DNA from: Bauldia sp.
Lineage (GTDB): Bacteria > Pseudomonadota > Alphaproteobacteria > Rhizobiales > Kaistiaceae
Reading direction: 5' to 3'
Length of the DNA stretch: 64,000 bases
Assembly (NCBI GenBank): GCA_028284325.1
Contig: JANQRX010000003.1
Coordinates: forward strand, 62,001 to 126,000
Both the position numbers and the translations under genes were made by a program. A model generated the notes under the pieces. It was not told the origin of the DNA. It saw only the letters and a program-made list of their open reading frames with translations, and did not search any database. Positions 1 through 8,848 of the stretch are shown one piece after another (positions within the stretch are counted from its first letter, which is position 1; each line of letters opens with the position of its first letter).

Positions 1-5
1 TCCGA

Positions 6-281
6 TCAGCGGCGCCGGTAGTTCGGGCGCCTCTGGCCCGATCCGATCGGGCCCGGCCCATCAGTCTTGTGCCGGAAATTGATGCGACCCTTGTCGAGAT
101 CATAAGGGGTCATCTCGACCCGGACGCGGTCACCGGCCAGCGTCCGGATGCGGTGTTTGCGCATGCGCCCGGCCGCGTAGGCCAGGATGACGTGATCGTT
201 GTCCAGTTTCACACGGAAGTTCCCGTCGGGCAGGACCTCTGTCACCACGCCCTCGAACTCGAGCATTTCTTCCTTTGCCAA
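6..281 (-). CDS. infA: Translation initiation factor IF-1
   Basis: Encodes IF-1, the small OB-fold protein that binds the ribosomal A site during initiation. The first ~72 residues match the family closely ([11 protein letters not shown] start, [32 protein letters not shown]). It is 91 residues, about 19 longer than the common 72-residue form; the extra C-terminal tail is Gly/Pro-rich and ends in a basic stretch (RRPNYRRR). ATG start. The upstream gap to the next gene (282-390) presumably holds its promoter. Confidence 0.96.
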   Translation of the reverse strand: MAKEEMLEFEGVVTEVLPDGNFRVKLDNDHVILAYAAGRMRKHRIRTLAGDRVRVEMTPYDLDKGRINFRHKTDGPGPIGSGQRRPNYRRR

Positions 282-390
282 AAGTGTCTCCTCTTCGGCG
301 CTGTTTCGTCGGTGCGGCTACATAACACACTTCACTGCACGCGCCGCATATATGTCCGATGTCGGCATCGTGCACGCCGGCCGTGGGTGT

Positions 391-909
391 TCACCCGAAC
401 GAACGCGCGTTGATGTTGCGTGCCTCCCCGCACAAGCCGGTGAGCGCACGCTCCCTGAGCCCGCAGACAAGCACCCGGTCGGGATCGACCGGCGCCGGCA
501 GCGTAATCACGTCCCGCCCGAGATGGACGAAGCCGAGGGGAGCGTAGTAGGGGAGATCGCCGACCAGCAGGACCGCCTCGTGGCCGGCTGCCCACGCATG
601 GGCCAGACCGAGTCGGACAAGCGCCCTGCCCGCCCCGCGCCCCCGGAACGCCGGCGTTACCACCAGCGGCCCGAGGATCAGCGCCGGGCACTCGCCGATG
701 ACGATCGGCGTCATGCGGACGGACGCGGCGACCGTCTCGTCCTGGCCGACCGCCACGAAGGACAGGTCGGGAAGCGGATCGACCCCTTCGCGCAGCACAT
801 AGGCGGCGCGCCTGAAACGTTCGGGGCCAAACAGCGTGGCGTGAAGGTCATTGATGGTCCCGACATCGTCGGGCCGCTCCAGGCGGAGCACATACGGCTG
901 GTCGTGCAT
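391..909 (-). CDS. GNAT-family N-acetyltransferase
   Basis: A 172-residue GNAT protein of the YhbS-like type. The acetyl-CoA binding signature is visible as LGPLVVTPAFRGRGAGRALV (about residues 79-98), followed by LLVGDLPYYAPLGF, where the YY..LGF pattern is characteristic of this subgroup. The substrate cannot be told from sequence. It is codirectional with infA about 110 bp upstream of it, and probably has its own promoter. ATG start. Confidence 0.88.
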   Translation of the reverse strand: MHDQPYVLRLERPDDVGTINDLHATLFGPERFRRAAYVLREGVDPLPDLSFVAVGQDETVAASVRMTPIVIGECPALILGPLVVTPAFRGRGAGRALVRLGLAHAWAAGHEAVLLVGDLPYYAPLGFVHLGRDVITLPAPVDPDRVLVCGLRERALTGLCGEARNINARSFG

Positions 910-1156
910 GAGACAGTTCCACTGAAGACGGGAGACAGGCGATCGCGCGGCCGACCGCAGCGCTCGTGGGAGCGCGTCAGGCGTCGCGGAAGGCGTCCGT
1001 CGATCGTCGTCGCTGAAGTGGCGGAGTCATGCTCGTCCCGTCCAGTGCGCGCCGTCGCTATCACGCCGCGGCAGGCCGGTCCAGAGGGTCGGGGTGGTCT
1101 GACCGCTCCGCCGACCTAAATGGGGACCATTGTCGAAAGCGAATGAGGACAGGGCG

Positions 1157-2134
1157 ATGGGTCGATTGGTAGATGGCGCCTGGGTGACCGAACAGCAGTG
1201 GAACGCGGCTGACGGCCGGTTCAAGCGTGCGGAGTCGGTGTTCCGCAACTGGGTGACGCCGGACGGCAGTGCCGGGCCCAGCGGCAAGGGCGGCTTCAAG
1301 GCCGAACCCGGCCGCTATCACCTCTACGTCGCCATGGCCTGTCCCTGGGCGCACCGCACGCTGATCGTCCGCAGCTTGAAGGGGCTCCAGGACCTGATCA
1401 GCGTCTCGGTGGTCGATCCGCTGATGGACGACTACGGCTGGAAGTTTACCGCTGAGCAGCCCGATCATCTGTTCGGCGTCGAGCGTCTTCAGGAGATCTA
1501 TGTGAAGGCCGACCCGCAGGCGACGAGCCGCGTCACGGTCCCGGTCCTGTGGGACAAGGCCTCCGGAACGATCGTGTCCAACGAGTCGTCGGAAATCATC
1601 CGGATGTTCAACAGCGCGTTCGACGAGCTCGGCGGCGACGCGTCGCTGAACCTCTACCCCGCCGGGCTGCGCGACGAGATCGATACGCTCAACAAGCGCA
1701 TCTATCACACCGTCAACAACGGCGTGTACAAGGCCGGGTTCGCTGGAACGCAGGCCGCCTATGAGGAAGCCGTGACCGCGCTGTTCGAGACGCTGGACGA
1801 CCTGGACGACCTGCTGGCGTCGCGGCGCTTCCTGACGGGCGCGCGGATCACCGAGGCCGACTGGCGCCTGTTCACCACGCTGCTCAGGTTCGATCCGGTC
1901 TATGTGGGGCACTTCAAGTGCAACATCCGCCGGATCGCCGACTATCCGAACCTGTCGGGCTTTCTTCGCGAGCTGTATCAGTGGCCGGGTGTCCGCGAGA
2001 CCGTCGACCTCGACGCGATCAAGGGCCACTACTATCGCAGCCACCTGTCGATCAATCCGAAGGGTATCGTGCCGGTGGGCCCCGCGCTCGACCTCGATGC
2101 GCCCCATGGGCGCGGGAGCCTGGAAGCCGCCTGA
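1157..2134 (+). CDS. Glutathionyl-hydroquinone reductase (omega-class-like glutathione transferase)
   Basis: A 325-residue member of the Xi/omega-like GST family (YqjG/PcpF/ECM4). These cytosolic enzymes remove glutathione from glutathionyl-hydroquinones. The catalytic cysteine lies in ACPWAHR at about residue 62, and the C-terminal helical GST domain follows (GARITEADWRLF). A frame open from a TTG at 1130 exists, but the ATG at 1157 gives the family-typical start MGRLVDGAW and has GAGGACAG upstream, so I chose it. The 3' neighbour, a phosphoesterase, starts 53 bp downstream on the same strand. Confidence 0.93.
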   Translation: MGRLVDGAWVTEQQWNAADGRFKRAESVFRNWVTPDGSAGPSGKGGFKAEPGRYHLYVAMACPWAHRTLIVRSLKGLQDLISVSVVDPLMDDYGWKFTAEQPDHLFGVERLQEIYVKADPQATSRVTVPVLWDKASGTIVSNESSEIIRMFNSAFDELGGDASLNLYPAGLRDEIDTLNKRIYHTVNNGVYKAGFAGTQAAYEEAVTALFETLDDLDDLLASRRFLTGARITEADWRLFTTLLRFDPVYVGHFKCNIRRIADYPNLSGFLRELYQWPGVRETVDLDAIKGHYYRSHLSINPKGIVPVGPALDLDAPHGRGSLEAA

Positions 2135-2187
2135 CGACGCGACCGCGCCGCCTTTGACGGGCCGAGGCGTGACCGCTATGCGGGGCC

Positions 2188-3078
2188 ATGCTGCGGCTTG
2201 CGCATATCTCTGACCCGCACCTGGGTCCATTGCCCGAAACGGACGGCGCCTCTCTACGGCTGAAGCAGAGGCTCGGACGGCTGAACTGGCGCCGCGCCCG
2301 CGCCCGGGCATTCTCGGACGACGTGCTCGACGGCGTCCTCGCCGATCTCGCGGCAGCGCGGCCGGATCACATCGCCGTCACCGGAGACCTCATCAATATC
2401 GGCCTCGACGAGGAAATCCGGCGGGCGGGCGCCTGGCTCGACGAACTGGCCGCCATCGCGCCGGTGTCCGTCGTCCCGGGCAATCATGACTCCTACGTGC
2501 CGTCTGCGCATACAGCCATCCGCCACCAGTGGGCGCCCTACATGCGTGGCGACGCCGAAAGCGGCGACGCCGCCTTCCCCTATGTCAGGCGTCTTGGTGA
2601 GGTGGGACTGATTGGTGTCTCGACCGCCGTCCCGTCCCCGCCATTGATGGCGACGGGACGGATGGGCGCGGATCAGGCCGCGTCCCTGGCGGGCCTGCCT
2701 CGCCAGACGGGCACCGACGGGCTCTTCCGTCTTATCCTGATTCACCACCCGCCCGACGCGGGCGCCAACCCGTGGCACAAACAGATGACCGATGCGGAAA
2801 ACTTCCGCGGCATCATCGCGGCCGAGGGCGCCGAGCTGATCCTCCACGGTCACAACCATCGCAATCGTCGCGCCACCATCGCCGGCCCGGCGGGTGAGGT
2901 GCCGGTGATCGGTATCGCGGCAACCGCCGCGCGGCCGCGCGAAGACCGCGACGGCGGTTCCTGGAACCTGATCACGATCGACCGGCAGGCATCGGGTTGG
3001 GCGGTCGAGATCACCACGCGTGGCTACGCGCGTTCGGACCGCATCGAGGATCTGGGAGGGGTGAGGTTAGCCGCCTGA
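2188..3078 (+). CDS. Calcineurin-like metallophosphoesterase
   Basis: A 296-residue metallophosphoesterase resembling 3',5'-cyclic nucleotide phosphodiesterase CpdA. The five metal-binding blocks are visible: HISDPHLG near the N-terminus, TGDL, PGNHD, IHHPP and LHGHNH. The substrate is uncertain; many members of this group act on cyclic nucleotides or phosphoesters. Its last 12 bp overlap the convergent gene on the minus strand. It may be cotranscribed with the glutathione transferase upstream. Confidence 0.92.
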   Translation: MLRLAHISDPHLGPLPETDGASLRLKQRLGRLNWRRARARAFSDDVLDGVLADLAAARPDHIAVTGDLINIGLDEEIRRAGAWLDELAAIAPVSVVPGNHDSYVPSAHTAIRHQWAPYMRGDAESGDAAFPYVRRLGEVGLIGVSTAVPSPPLMATGRMGADQAASLAGLPRQTGTDGLFRLILIHHPPDAGANPWHKQMTDAENFRGIIAAEGAELILHGHNHRNRRATIAGPAGEVPVIGIAATAARPREDRDGGSWNLITIDRQASGWAVEITTRGYARSDRIEDLGGVRLAA

Positions 3079-3717
3079 GCCGACCACGAACCACGCCGTT
3101 GCGAGCAGCGCGAGGACACCGGCGAGGAGCCCGGCAAAGAAGGCAGCGGCCAGCCAGCCGAGATCGGCCGACGGCATGCGGCTCGCCGACGAGGTTTCGT
3201 CACCGGCTTTCTGTTCGCTGTCGCCCGCCCGGCGCAGCAACGGCTTCCGCGGCCGTTCCGCTTCGTCACTCAGGAGTCGCTTGATCAGCCAGTCGCCTTC
3301 GATCGCGCGCTCGCGCTCGATGATGCGCTCGGCCACATAATTGGTGACCGTGTCGGCGACCGCCGAGAGATCGGACGTCTCCACCAGGATCGTACGGCCC
3401 AGCCGCGTGTCCTTGAGGAAGCGGTAGGTGCGCCGGTCGCGGCCCATGACCACGAACGCGGTCATGTCGATCCACAGCCGGGGCGGGAGTCCCGACGCGA
3501 CGGTGAACAGGAACTGTTCGTCGTCCGCCGGCACTTCGTCGAAGACGCCCCGCAGCTCCTCGGCAAGAATCTCGAGCCGCGCCCGCTCCGCGTCCCGGAG
3601 TTCCACCACGACGTCGGAGCGTTCCGTCTCGGCCGTTCGCACGCGCTGAAGCGCGCCCTTCAGCGAGCGTACATTGTCCGGGCTGCTATCGGTCCGGTCG
3701 TTCAAGGACGGCTCCAC
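3067..3717 (-). CDS. Conserved hypothetical protein with C-terminal membrane anchor
   Basis: A 216-residue protein whose function I do not recognise. It has an N-terminal charged, probably coiled-coil segment (about 15-55, QRVRTAETERSDVVVELRDA). A globular part follows, with FLFTVASGLPPRLWIDMTAF and DRRTYRFLKDTRLGR, and it ends in one hydrophobic helix (LLAGVLALLATAWFVVG). This predicts a tail-anchored protein facing the cytoplasm. It starts with GTG; there is no ATG alternative near the 5' end. It converges on the phosphoesterase gene with a 12 bp overlap. Confidence 0.75.
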   Translation of the reverse strand: MEPSLNDRTDSSPDNVRSLKGALQRVRTAETERSDVVVELRDAERARLEILAEELRGVFDEVPADDEQFLFTVASGLPPRLWIDMTAFVVMGRDRRTYRFLKDTRLGRTILVETSDLSAVADTVTNYVAERIIERERAIEGDWLIKRLLSDEAERPRKPLLRRAGDSEQKAGDETSSASRMPSADLGWLAAAFFAGLLAGVLALLATAWFVVGSGG

Positions 3718-3879
3718 GTAGTGAACGGAATCCTACCAGATCATGGCGACAGTGAGCAGACAAGCACGAACCGGGCCGACCCCGTGGCACACCCGATCAA
3801 CGCCCGGAAGGCCGGATCCGGTCGATCCCTGACGGTCCTGCCAACCCCATCGTCCCGATTCGGCACAGAAGTCGCCGGC

Positions 3880-4512
3880 TCAGATGAACTCGCGCGCTCG
3901 CGCCAGGGCATCGCGTGCCTGGGCCGTGACGGTCGACCAATCGCCGGCCGCGATCTGCTTGCGCGTGGCGATCCAGGAGCCGCCGACAGCTTCGACAGTC
4001 GGCAATGCGAGATAGTCACCGAGGTTGTCGAGGTTGACGCCGCCGGTCGGACAGAAGGTGACACCGAGACTGGCGTAGGGACCGGACAGGGCCTTCAACA
4101 TGCCGACACCGCCGGCCGCTCCGGCCGGGAAGAACTTCAAAGCGGTACATCCGGCTTCCAGCGCCGCCTGAATCTCGGTGGGCGTCTGGACGCCGGGCAG
4201 GATGTCGACGTTATTCTTGCGGAAGTAGTCCACGGTGGTTGAGCTGAAGCCCGGCGACACCGCGAAGGTGACGCCGAGTTCGATCGCGCGGCGCGCCTGC
4301 TCCTGCGTCACCACGGTGCCCGCTCCGACCCGCATCTCGGGATGTGCCTTTGCGATCCGCTCGATCGCATCGGCGCCGGCCGCGGTCCGGAAGGTGATCT
4401 CGATGATGTCGATCCCGCCTTCCATCAACGACTCGGCCAGCGGAACCGCCTGCTCGGCGTCCTCGATTTCGATGACCGGTATGATCGGCCGCCCTGTCAG
4501 CATCTCGGTCAT
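3880..4512 (-). CDS. eda: 2-dehydro-3-deoxy-phosphogluconate (KDPG) aldolase
   Basis: A 210-residue class I aldolase cleaving 2-keto-3-deoxy-6-phosphogluconate to pyruvate and glyceraldehyde-3-phosphate (Entner-Doudoroff pathway). Family marks are GGIDIIEITFRT, the catalytic Glu region, VGAGTVVTQEQA, SPGFSSTTV and the Schiff-base lysine in CTALKFFPA. FCPTGGVNLDN binds phosphate. It lies 42 bp downstream of the sugar kinase on the same strand, forming a two-gene unit that takes 2-keto-3-deoxygluconate to central metabolism. Confidence 0.95.
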   Translation of the reverse strand: MTEMLTGRPIIPVIEIEDAEQAVPLAESLMEGGIDIIEITFRTAAGADAIERIAKAHPEMRVGAGTVVTQEQARRAIELGVTFAVSPGFSSTTVDYFRKNNVDILPGVQTPTEIQAALEAGCTALKFFPAGAAGGVGMLKALSGPYASLGVTFCPTGGVNLDNLGDYLALPTVEAVGGSWIATRKQIAAGDWSTVTAQARDALARAREFI

Positions 4513-4554
4513 GGCTTCGTCGCTCCTGTCTGCCGTTGGCGCAATTGTCGTGTC

Positions 4555-5655
4555 TCAGCGATCGACGCGTGCGCCGCCGCCGCCCACCAGCTTCTCGACC
4601 TCGGCCAGACTGGCCATGGTCGTGTCGCCCGGCGTCGTCATGGCAAGCGCGCCATGGGCAGCGCCATACTCGACCGCCTTTGCGGGATCGCCGAGAACCA
4701 TCAGACCGTAGATGAAGCCGGAGGCAAAGCTGTCGCCGCCGCCGACCCGGTCCATGATTTCGAGGCTCTCGCGCTTGGTCGAGGCGAAGTACGAACCGTC
4801 GGCCCAGGCAACGGCACTCCAGTCGTTCACGGTCGCCGTCTTGACGCCGCGTAGTGTGGTCGCCGTGGCCTTGAAGTTGGGATAGGCCGCAACCGCCTTG
4901 TCGATCATCCGGTGGAACGATTCTTCCTTGAGGCTGGTCAGACCTTCGTCGACGCCCTCGACCTCGAAGCCCAGACAAGCCGTGAAGTCCTCCTCATTGC
5001 CGAGCATCACGTCGACATACTGTGCGATTTCGCGATTGATCTCGCGGCACTTGTCAATGCCCCCGAAACCCTTCCACAGCGACGGGCGATAGTTGAGGTC
5101 GTAGGAGACGATCGTGCCGTGTTTGCGCGCCGCTTTCGCCGCCTCGATGGCCACCCGACCGGTGCTCTCCGACAAGGCGGCGAAGATGCCGCCCGTGTGC
5201 AGCCAGCGAGCCCCGAGCTCGCCGAACAGATGATCCCAGTCGACGTCACCGACATCAAGCCGCGCAATCGCCGTGTTGCCGCGGTCCGAGCATCCCACCG
5301 CGCCTCGTACGCCGAAGCCCCGTTCGGTGAAATTCAGCCCGTTGCGGACGTTGCGGCCGATGCCGTCGTAATCGGCCCAGCGGATGAAGCTCGTATCCAC
5401 GCCGCCCTGAAGAATGAGGTCCTCGACCAGAAGCCCGATTTCGTTGCGCGCCAGCGCCGTGACAACAGCCGCGCGTTGCCCGAAACACCGGCGCAGACCG
5501 CGCGCGACGTTGTACTCGCCGCCGCCTTCCCAGGCACGGAAGTGCCGCGCGGTGCGGATCCGCCCCTCGCCCGGATCGAGCCGCAGCATCACCTCGCCAA
5601 GAGAAACAATGTCATACCGGCATGATTCGGCCGGCCGCAGATCAAGGCCCGTCAC
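4555..5655 (-). CDS. kdgK: PfkB-family sugar kinase, probable 2-keto-3-deoxygluconate kinase
   Basis: A 366-residue ribokinase/PfkB-family kinase. The N-terminus has SLGEVMLRLDPGEGRI and the GGGEYNVARGL substrate region. The C-terminal PfkB signature is DRVGGGDSFASGFIYGL, with the Asp as catalytic base and GGGD as anion hole. Substrate assignment to 2-keto-3-deoxygluconate rests on the adjacent eda gene and on resemblance to bacterial KDG kinases; it is inference. The start is GTG with GAGGA about 10 bp upstream. It is longer than the usual ~310 residues because of insertions in the middle. Confidence 0.88.
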   Translation of the reverse strand: MTGLDLRPAESCRYDIVSLGEVMLRLDPGEGRIRTARHFRAWEGGGEYNVARGLRRCFGQRAAVVTALARNEIGLLVEDLILQGGVDTSFIRWADYDGIGRNVRNGLNFTERGFGVRGAVGCSDRGNTAIARLDVGDVDWDHLFGELGARWLHTGGIFAALSESTGRVAIEAAKAARKHGTIVSYDLNYRPSLWKGFGGIDKCREINREIAQYVDVMLGNEEDFTACLGFEVEGVDEGLTSLKEESFHRMIDKAVAAYPNFKATATTLRGVKTATVNDWSAVAWADGSYFASTKRESLEIMDRVGGGDSFASGFIYGLMVLGDPAKAVEYGAAHGALAMTTPGDTTMASLAEVEKLVGGGGARVDR

Positions 5656-5763
5656 TGTTGAAATCCTCGCTGGAGTCCCCGAACACGCTTCGCCGCCGTG
5701 GTCCGGTACGGCGCACGGACACTGCCTCGTGGCTTGGTCTCACGGCAGAAGCGGCGCCACCAC

Positions 5764-5773
5764 TAACCGGTTA
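5764..5773. promoter_or_regulatory. Candidate LacI-type operator upstream of kdgK-eda
   Basis: A perfect 10-bp palindrome TAACCGGTTA with a central CG lies in the 218-bp gap between kdgK (minus) and the MsrQ-like gene (plus). LacI-family regulators of sugar catabolism, including those for KDG and gluconate genes, commonly bind palindromes of this form. No such regulator is encoded in the window, so the link is inference. Confidence 0.35.
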
Positions 5774-5873
5774 CTAACCCGTGTCAACCGCGTGTTACGT
5801 GATTGTGACGCACCCTGGCTCCGTTCGCCCATTGCCCGCCACCGCTGACGGGTCGATATTCGCTGCCAGGAGA

Positions 5874-6752
5874 ATGAGTGTGGCTGCTTCGCGACCGATC
5901 ACTGCAAGAATGCCCTGGCTGGACCGGAAGGGTCAGTTCGAGCCGTTCAAGGCTCTGACGCTGGTCCTTCTGACGCTGCCGGCACTCTGGCTCGCCTATC
6001 GCGCCGTCTCGATCGACCTCGGTCCGCGCCCGTTCACCGAAGCGATCCACCGGCTGGGCGATTGGACCATCTATCTGCTTCTCATCACGCTCGCCGTGAC
6101 GCCGGCGCGGACTGTCTTCGAATGGCCCAGGCTGATTCACGTCCGGCGGATGATCGGCGTTGCGGCCCTCGCCTACATCCTGGCGCACCTGCTGCTGTTC
6201 GTGATCGACTCGAAGTGGGACTTGGTGTTTGTTGCCAAGGAGATCGTGATCCGCTTCTATCTCGCGATCGGCTTCATCGCGATCCTGGCCCTGTCGGCCC
6301 TTGGGGCGACCTCAACCGACGCCATGATCAAGCGCCTCGGCGGTCCGCGATGGAACCGCCTCCACCAGCTCATCTATCCCGCAACGTTCCTCGGAATCCT
6401 GCACTTCTATCTGCAGTCCAAGGTCGACGTCTCACAGCCGGTCATCATGTCGGGGTTCTTCTTCTGGCTGATGGGCTACCGGGTCATGGCCCGTTTCGGC
6501 CACAAGCGCGGTCTGGTGCCCCTGCTCGCGCTCACCGCCGCCGCGGCGCTCGGCACCGTGCTGGTCGAAGCGGTATGGTACGAACTGATGACCGGCGTCG
6601 GCGGGCAGCGTGTTCTTGCCGCCAACCTGCAGTTCGGTTTCCGGATCAGCCCGGTGTGGTGGGTGCTGGCGAGCGGCCTCGCCGTCACGCTGGTCGCCGA
6701 AGTCCGCCGGCGTTTCGCGCCACCACGCGGCCGCAGGGCGCAGATGGCCTGA
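5874..6752 (+). CDS. msrQ: MsrQ-like haem-binding membrane subunit (ferric reductase-like)
   Basis: A membrane protein of about 292 residues of the MsrQ/YedZ family, which carries electrons through b-type haem to the periplasmic methionine sulfoxide reductase MsrP. Six hydrophobic segments are visible. The conserved region WPRLIHVRRMIGVAALAYILAH contributes haem histidines, as does the HQLIYPATFLGILHF stretch. No MsrP gene lies nearby. ATG at 5874 is used here, but AGGAG at 5868-5872 is spaced better (7 nt) for a GTG at 5880, and an ATG at 5910 (MPWLDRKG) is also possible. Confidence 0.9.
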   Translation: MSVAASRPITARMPWLDRKGQFEPFKALTLVLLTLPALWLAYRAVSIDLGPRPFTEAIHRLGDWTIYLLLITLAVTPARTVFEWPRLIHVRRMIGVAALAYILAHLLLFVIDSKWDLVFVAKEIVIRFYLAIGFIAILALSALGATSTDAMIKRLGGPRWNRLHQLIYPATFLGILHFYLQSKVDVSQPVIMSGFFFWLMGYRVMARFGHKRGLVPLLALTAAAALGTVLVEAVWYELMTGVGGQRVLAANLQFGFRISPVWWVLASGLAVTLVAEVRRRFAPPRGRRAQMA

Positions 6753-6843
6753 CGAAAACCGGCTTTCGCCATCAAGGGCCTTCCCCAGGACTGTTCGGTC
6801 CGGTATCTAACCGCGTCCCTCCACCGATCGCCGCCCAACCTTG

Positions 6844-7458
6844 ATGTTCGATGAATTCGCCGCACTGCTTCAAGTCATTGCCATCGACTTGGTGCTTGCC
6901 GGCGACAACGCGATCGTCGTCGGCATGGCCGCCGCCGGCCTGCCGGAAGCACAGCGGCGAAAAGCCGTGTTTTTCGGGATCGCCGCCGCGGCCGGCTTGC
7001 GGATCGTGTTCGCGATCTTCACCGTCCAGCTTCTCGCCATCCTTGGGCTCACGCTGGCGGGCGGCATTCTTTTGCTGTGGGTGGCCTGGCGGCTCTGGCG
7101 TGAAATCATCGAGGCGCGGAAGCACGGCGAGATTTCCGAAGCCGAAACAGCACCCAGGAAGCCCAAGACTTTCCGGAACGCGCTGCTCCAGATCATCGTC
7201 GCCGACGTGTCGATGTCGCTCGACAATGTCCTGGCCGTGGCCGGAGCCGCGCGCGAACACCCGGTCATCCTCATTATCGGGTTGGCGCTCTCGGTGGCTC
7301 TGATGGGCGTGGCCGCCGCGTGGATTGCACGTGTTCTGGGCCGGCACCACTGGATCGCCTATGTGGGTCTCGTGGTGATCGCCTATGTGGCACTCAACAT
7401 GATCTGGGAGGGCGGCTGGGAGGTCATGCACGCAGCCGAACGTGCGGGCGCCATTTGA
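6844..7458 (+). CDS. TerC-family membrane protein
   Basis: A membrane protein of 204 residues of the TerC/YjbE type, linked in some bacteria to metal (Mn) efflux or tellurite resistance. The paired acidic membrane motifs are both present: AIDLVLAGDNAIVVGM in the first helix and VADVSMSLDNVLAVAG in the second half. A charged cytoplasmic loop with a Pro/Lys stretch joins the halves. A TTG just upstream (6841) is in frame, but the ATG at 6844 is preferred. Its physiological ion cannot be told from sequence. Confidence 0.9.
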   Translation: MFDEFAALLQVIAIDLVLAGDNAIVVGMAAAGLPEAQRRKAVFFGIAAAAGLRIVFAIFTVQLLAILGLTLAGGILLLWVAWRLWREIIEARKHGEISEAETAPRKPKTFRNALLQIIVADVSMSLDNVLAVAGAAREHPVILIIGLALSVALMGVAAAWIARVLGRHHWIAYVGLVVIAYVALNMIWEGGWEVMHAAERAGAI

Positions 7459-7707
7459 AGACGCGGGCCCGCCAAGCCGGTCGGACAGTCTCTTTAGATC
7501 GCTTCTAAAATCATTGAATTCGCTTGACTTCATTTCCTCCGACCGGGTCTTGGATCGACCCTGAGTGTCCACCGGCGGCTGTGGACGTTGAGCGGAGAAA
7601 CGGGCTCAACCGCGTCGTCGGGGAGCCCACCCGACACGCTCGTCGGACGTCGTACCGGCGGGCGACATCGGTGTGAGACCACACTGCATGCACAGGCGAA
7701 GTGAAGG

Positions 7708-8826
7708 ATGAACGAGGCGTCGCCAAATCGAGCTCCGAGCGCGCTGGACCAGCGTCGGGCCGCCAGGCCCGGCAACCCGAAAGACGCGTTGGTCTTGGAC
7801 GGCGTGTCGCGCAGCCATGGCACGTCAACGGCCGTCAACAATGTCACGTTGTCTGTTCAGCATGGCGAGATCGTCGCCCTGGTGGGGCACTCCGGTTCGG
7901 GCAAATCAACACTGCTGCGTATCATCGCCGGGCTCGAACGCCCCCAGGCCGGTACGGTCCGCATTGCCGGACGCGAAGTGTTCGGGCCCGATGGCAACAC
8001 GCCACCGGAGAGGCGTGGCGTCGGGATGGTCTTTCAGGACTACGCCCTGTTCCCTCACCTCACCGTGCTGGACAACGTTAAGTTCGGCCTTGCCAAGCCC
8101 GACCGGCAAAACGGCGACGCGAGTGCACTCGCAGCCCTGGAGCGCGTCGGGCTCGCAAACCGGGCACGGGCGTTCCCGCACACCCTGTCGGGAGGCGAAC
8201 AGCAGCGTATCGCCCTTGTTCGCGCCCTTATGCCCGAACCCGCCATCCTGTTGATGGACGAACCGTTCTCGAATCTCGATCGGAGGAACCGCGCGCGCAT
8301 CCGCGACCAGACGGCGCGCATTCTGCGGGACAGCGGCACGACGGTCATCATCGTCACCCACGAACCCGACGACGCCATCCGCATGACGGATCGCGTGCTG
8401 CTGCTCGCCGATGGCCGTATCGTCCAGGACGGCGCACCTGAATCGCTGTACCGGCATCCGAAGTCGCTCTTGGTCGCCCGGTTCTTCTCCGAATTCAACG
8501 AACTCCCCGGAACCTGCACCGACGGCGTCGTCGACACCCCGATCGGTCGATTCCCCGCGCCGGGAGCTGCCGAGGGCGATTCGCTCGTGGTGTGCCTGCG
8601 ACCGCACGACATTCACATCGAAGACGGCGAGACGCACAGCGCGCTTCGCGGCACGATCACCGCCCATGCCTTCATCCGCGACGAGCAGATTGTGACCCTT
8701 TGGGTCCCGGGGCTAACGACACCACTCCAGGTGCGCGCGCCCGTCCATCTGGACGCGGCGGTCGGCGACCAGATCGGATTCCACTTGCGCACGGACGACG
8801 CCCTGGTCTTCCCGGCGGTGGACTAG
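7708..8826 (+). CDS. ABC transporter ATP-binding protein, iron/polyamine (FbpC/PotA) type
   Basis: A 372-residue ATPase with the complete nucleotide-binding set: Walker A GHSGSGKST (about 60-68), Q-loop VFQDYALFPHLTV, signature LSGGEQQRIALVRAL, Walker B ILLMDEPFSNLD and H-loop VTHEPDD. The C-terminal ~120 residues form a TOBE-like extension (VVCLRPHDIHIED), as in FbpC-like importers of Fe(III). No permease or binding protein gene lies next to it, so its partner subunits must be elsewhere. It has an unusually long polar N-terminal lead of about 25 residues before the ABC fold. Confidence 0.9.
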   Translation: MNEASPNRAPSALDQRRAARPGNPKDALVLDGVSRSHGTSTAVNNVTLSVQHGEIVALVGHSGSGKSTLLRIIAGLERPQAGTVRIAGREVFGPDGNTPPERRGVGMVFQDYALFPHLTVLDNVKFGLAKPDRQNGDASALAALERVGLANRARAFPHTLSGGEQQRIALVRALMPEPAILLMDEPFSNLDRRNRARIRDQTARILRDSGTTVIIVTHEPDDAIRMTDRVLLLADGRIVQDGAPESLYRHPKSLLVARFFSEFNELPGTCTDGVVDTPIGRFPAPGAAEGDSLVVCLRPHDIHIEDGETHSALRGTITAHAFIRDEQIVTLWVPGLTTPLQVRAPVHLDAAVGDQIGFHLRTDDALVFPAVD

Positions 8827-8848
8827 CGGCCGGCTCGGCGTTGCCGTC

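Noticed and set aside
7459-7707. A small gene or riboswitch before the ABC ATPase
   Set aside because: No frame with support and no recognisable RNA fold; only a possible TTGACT box.
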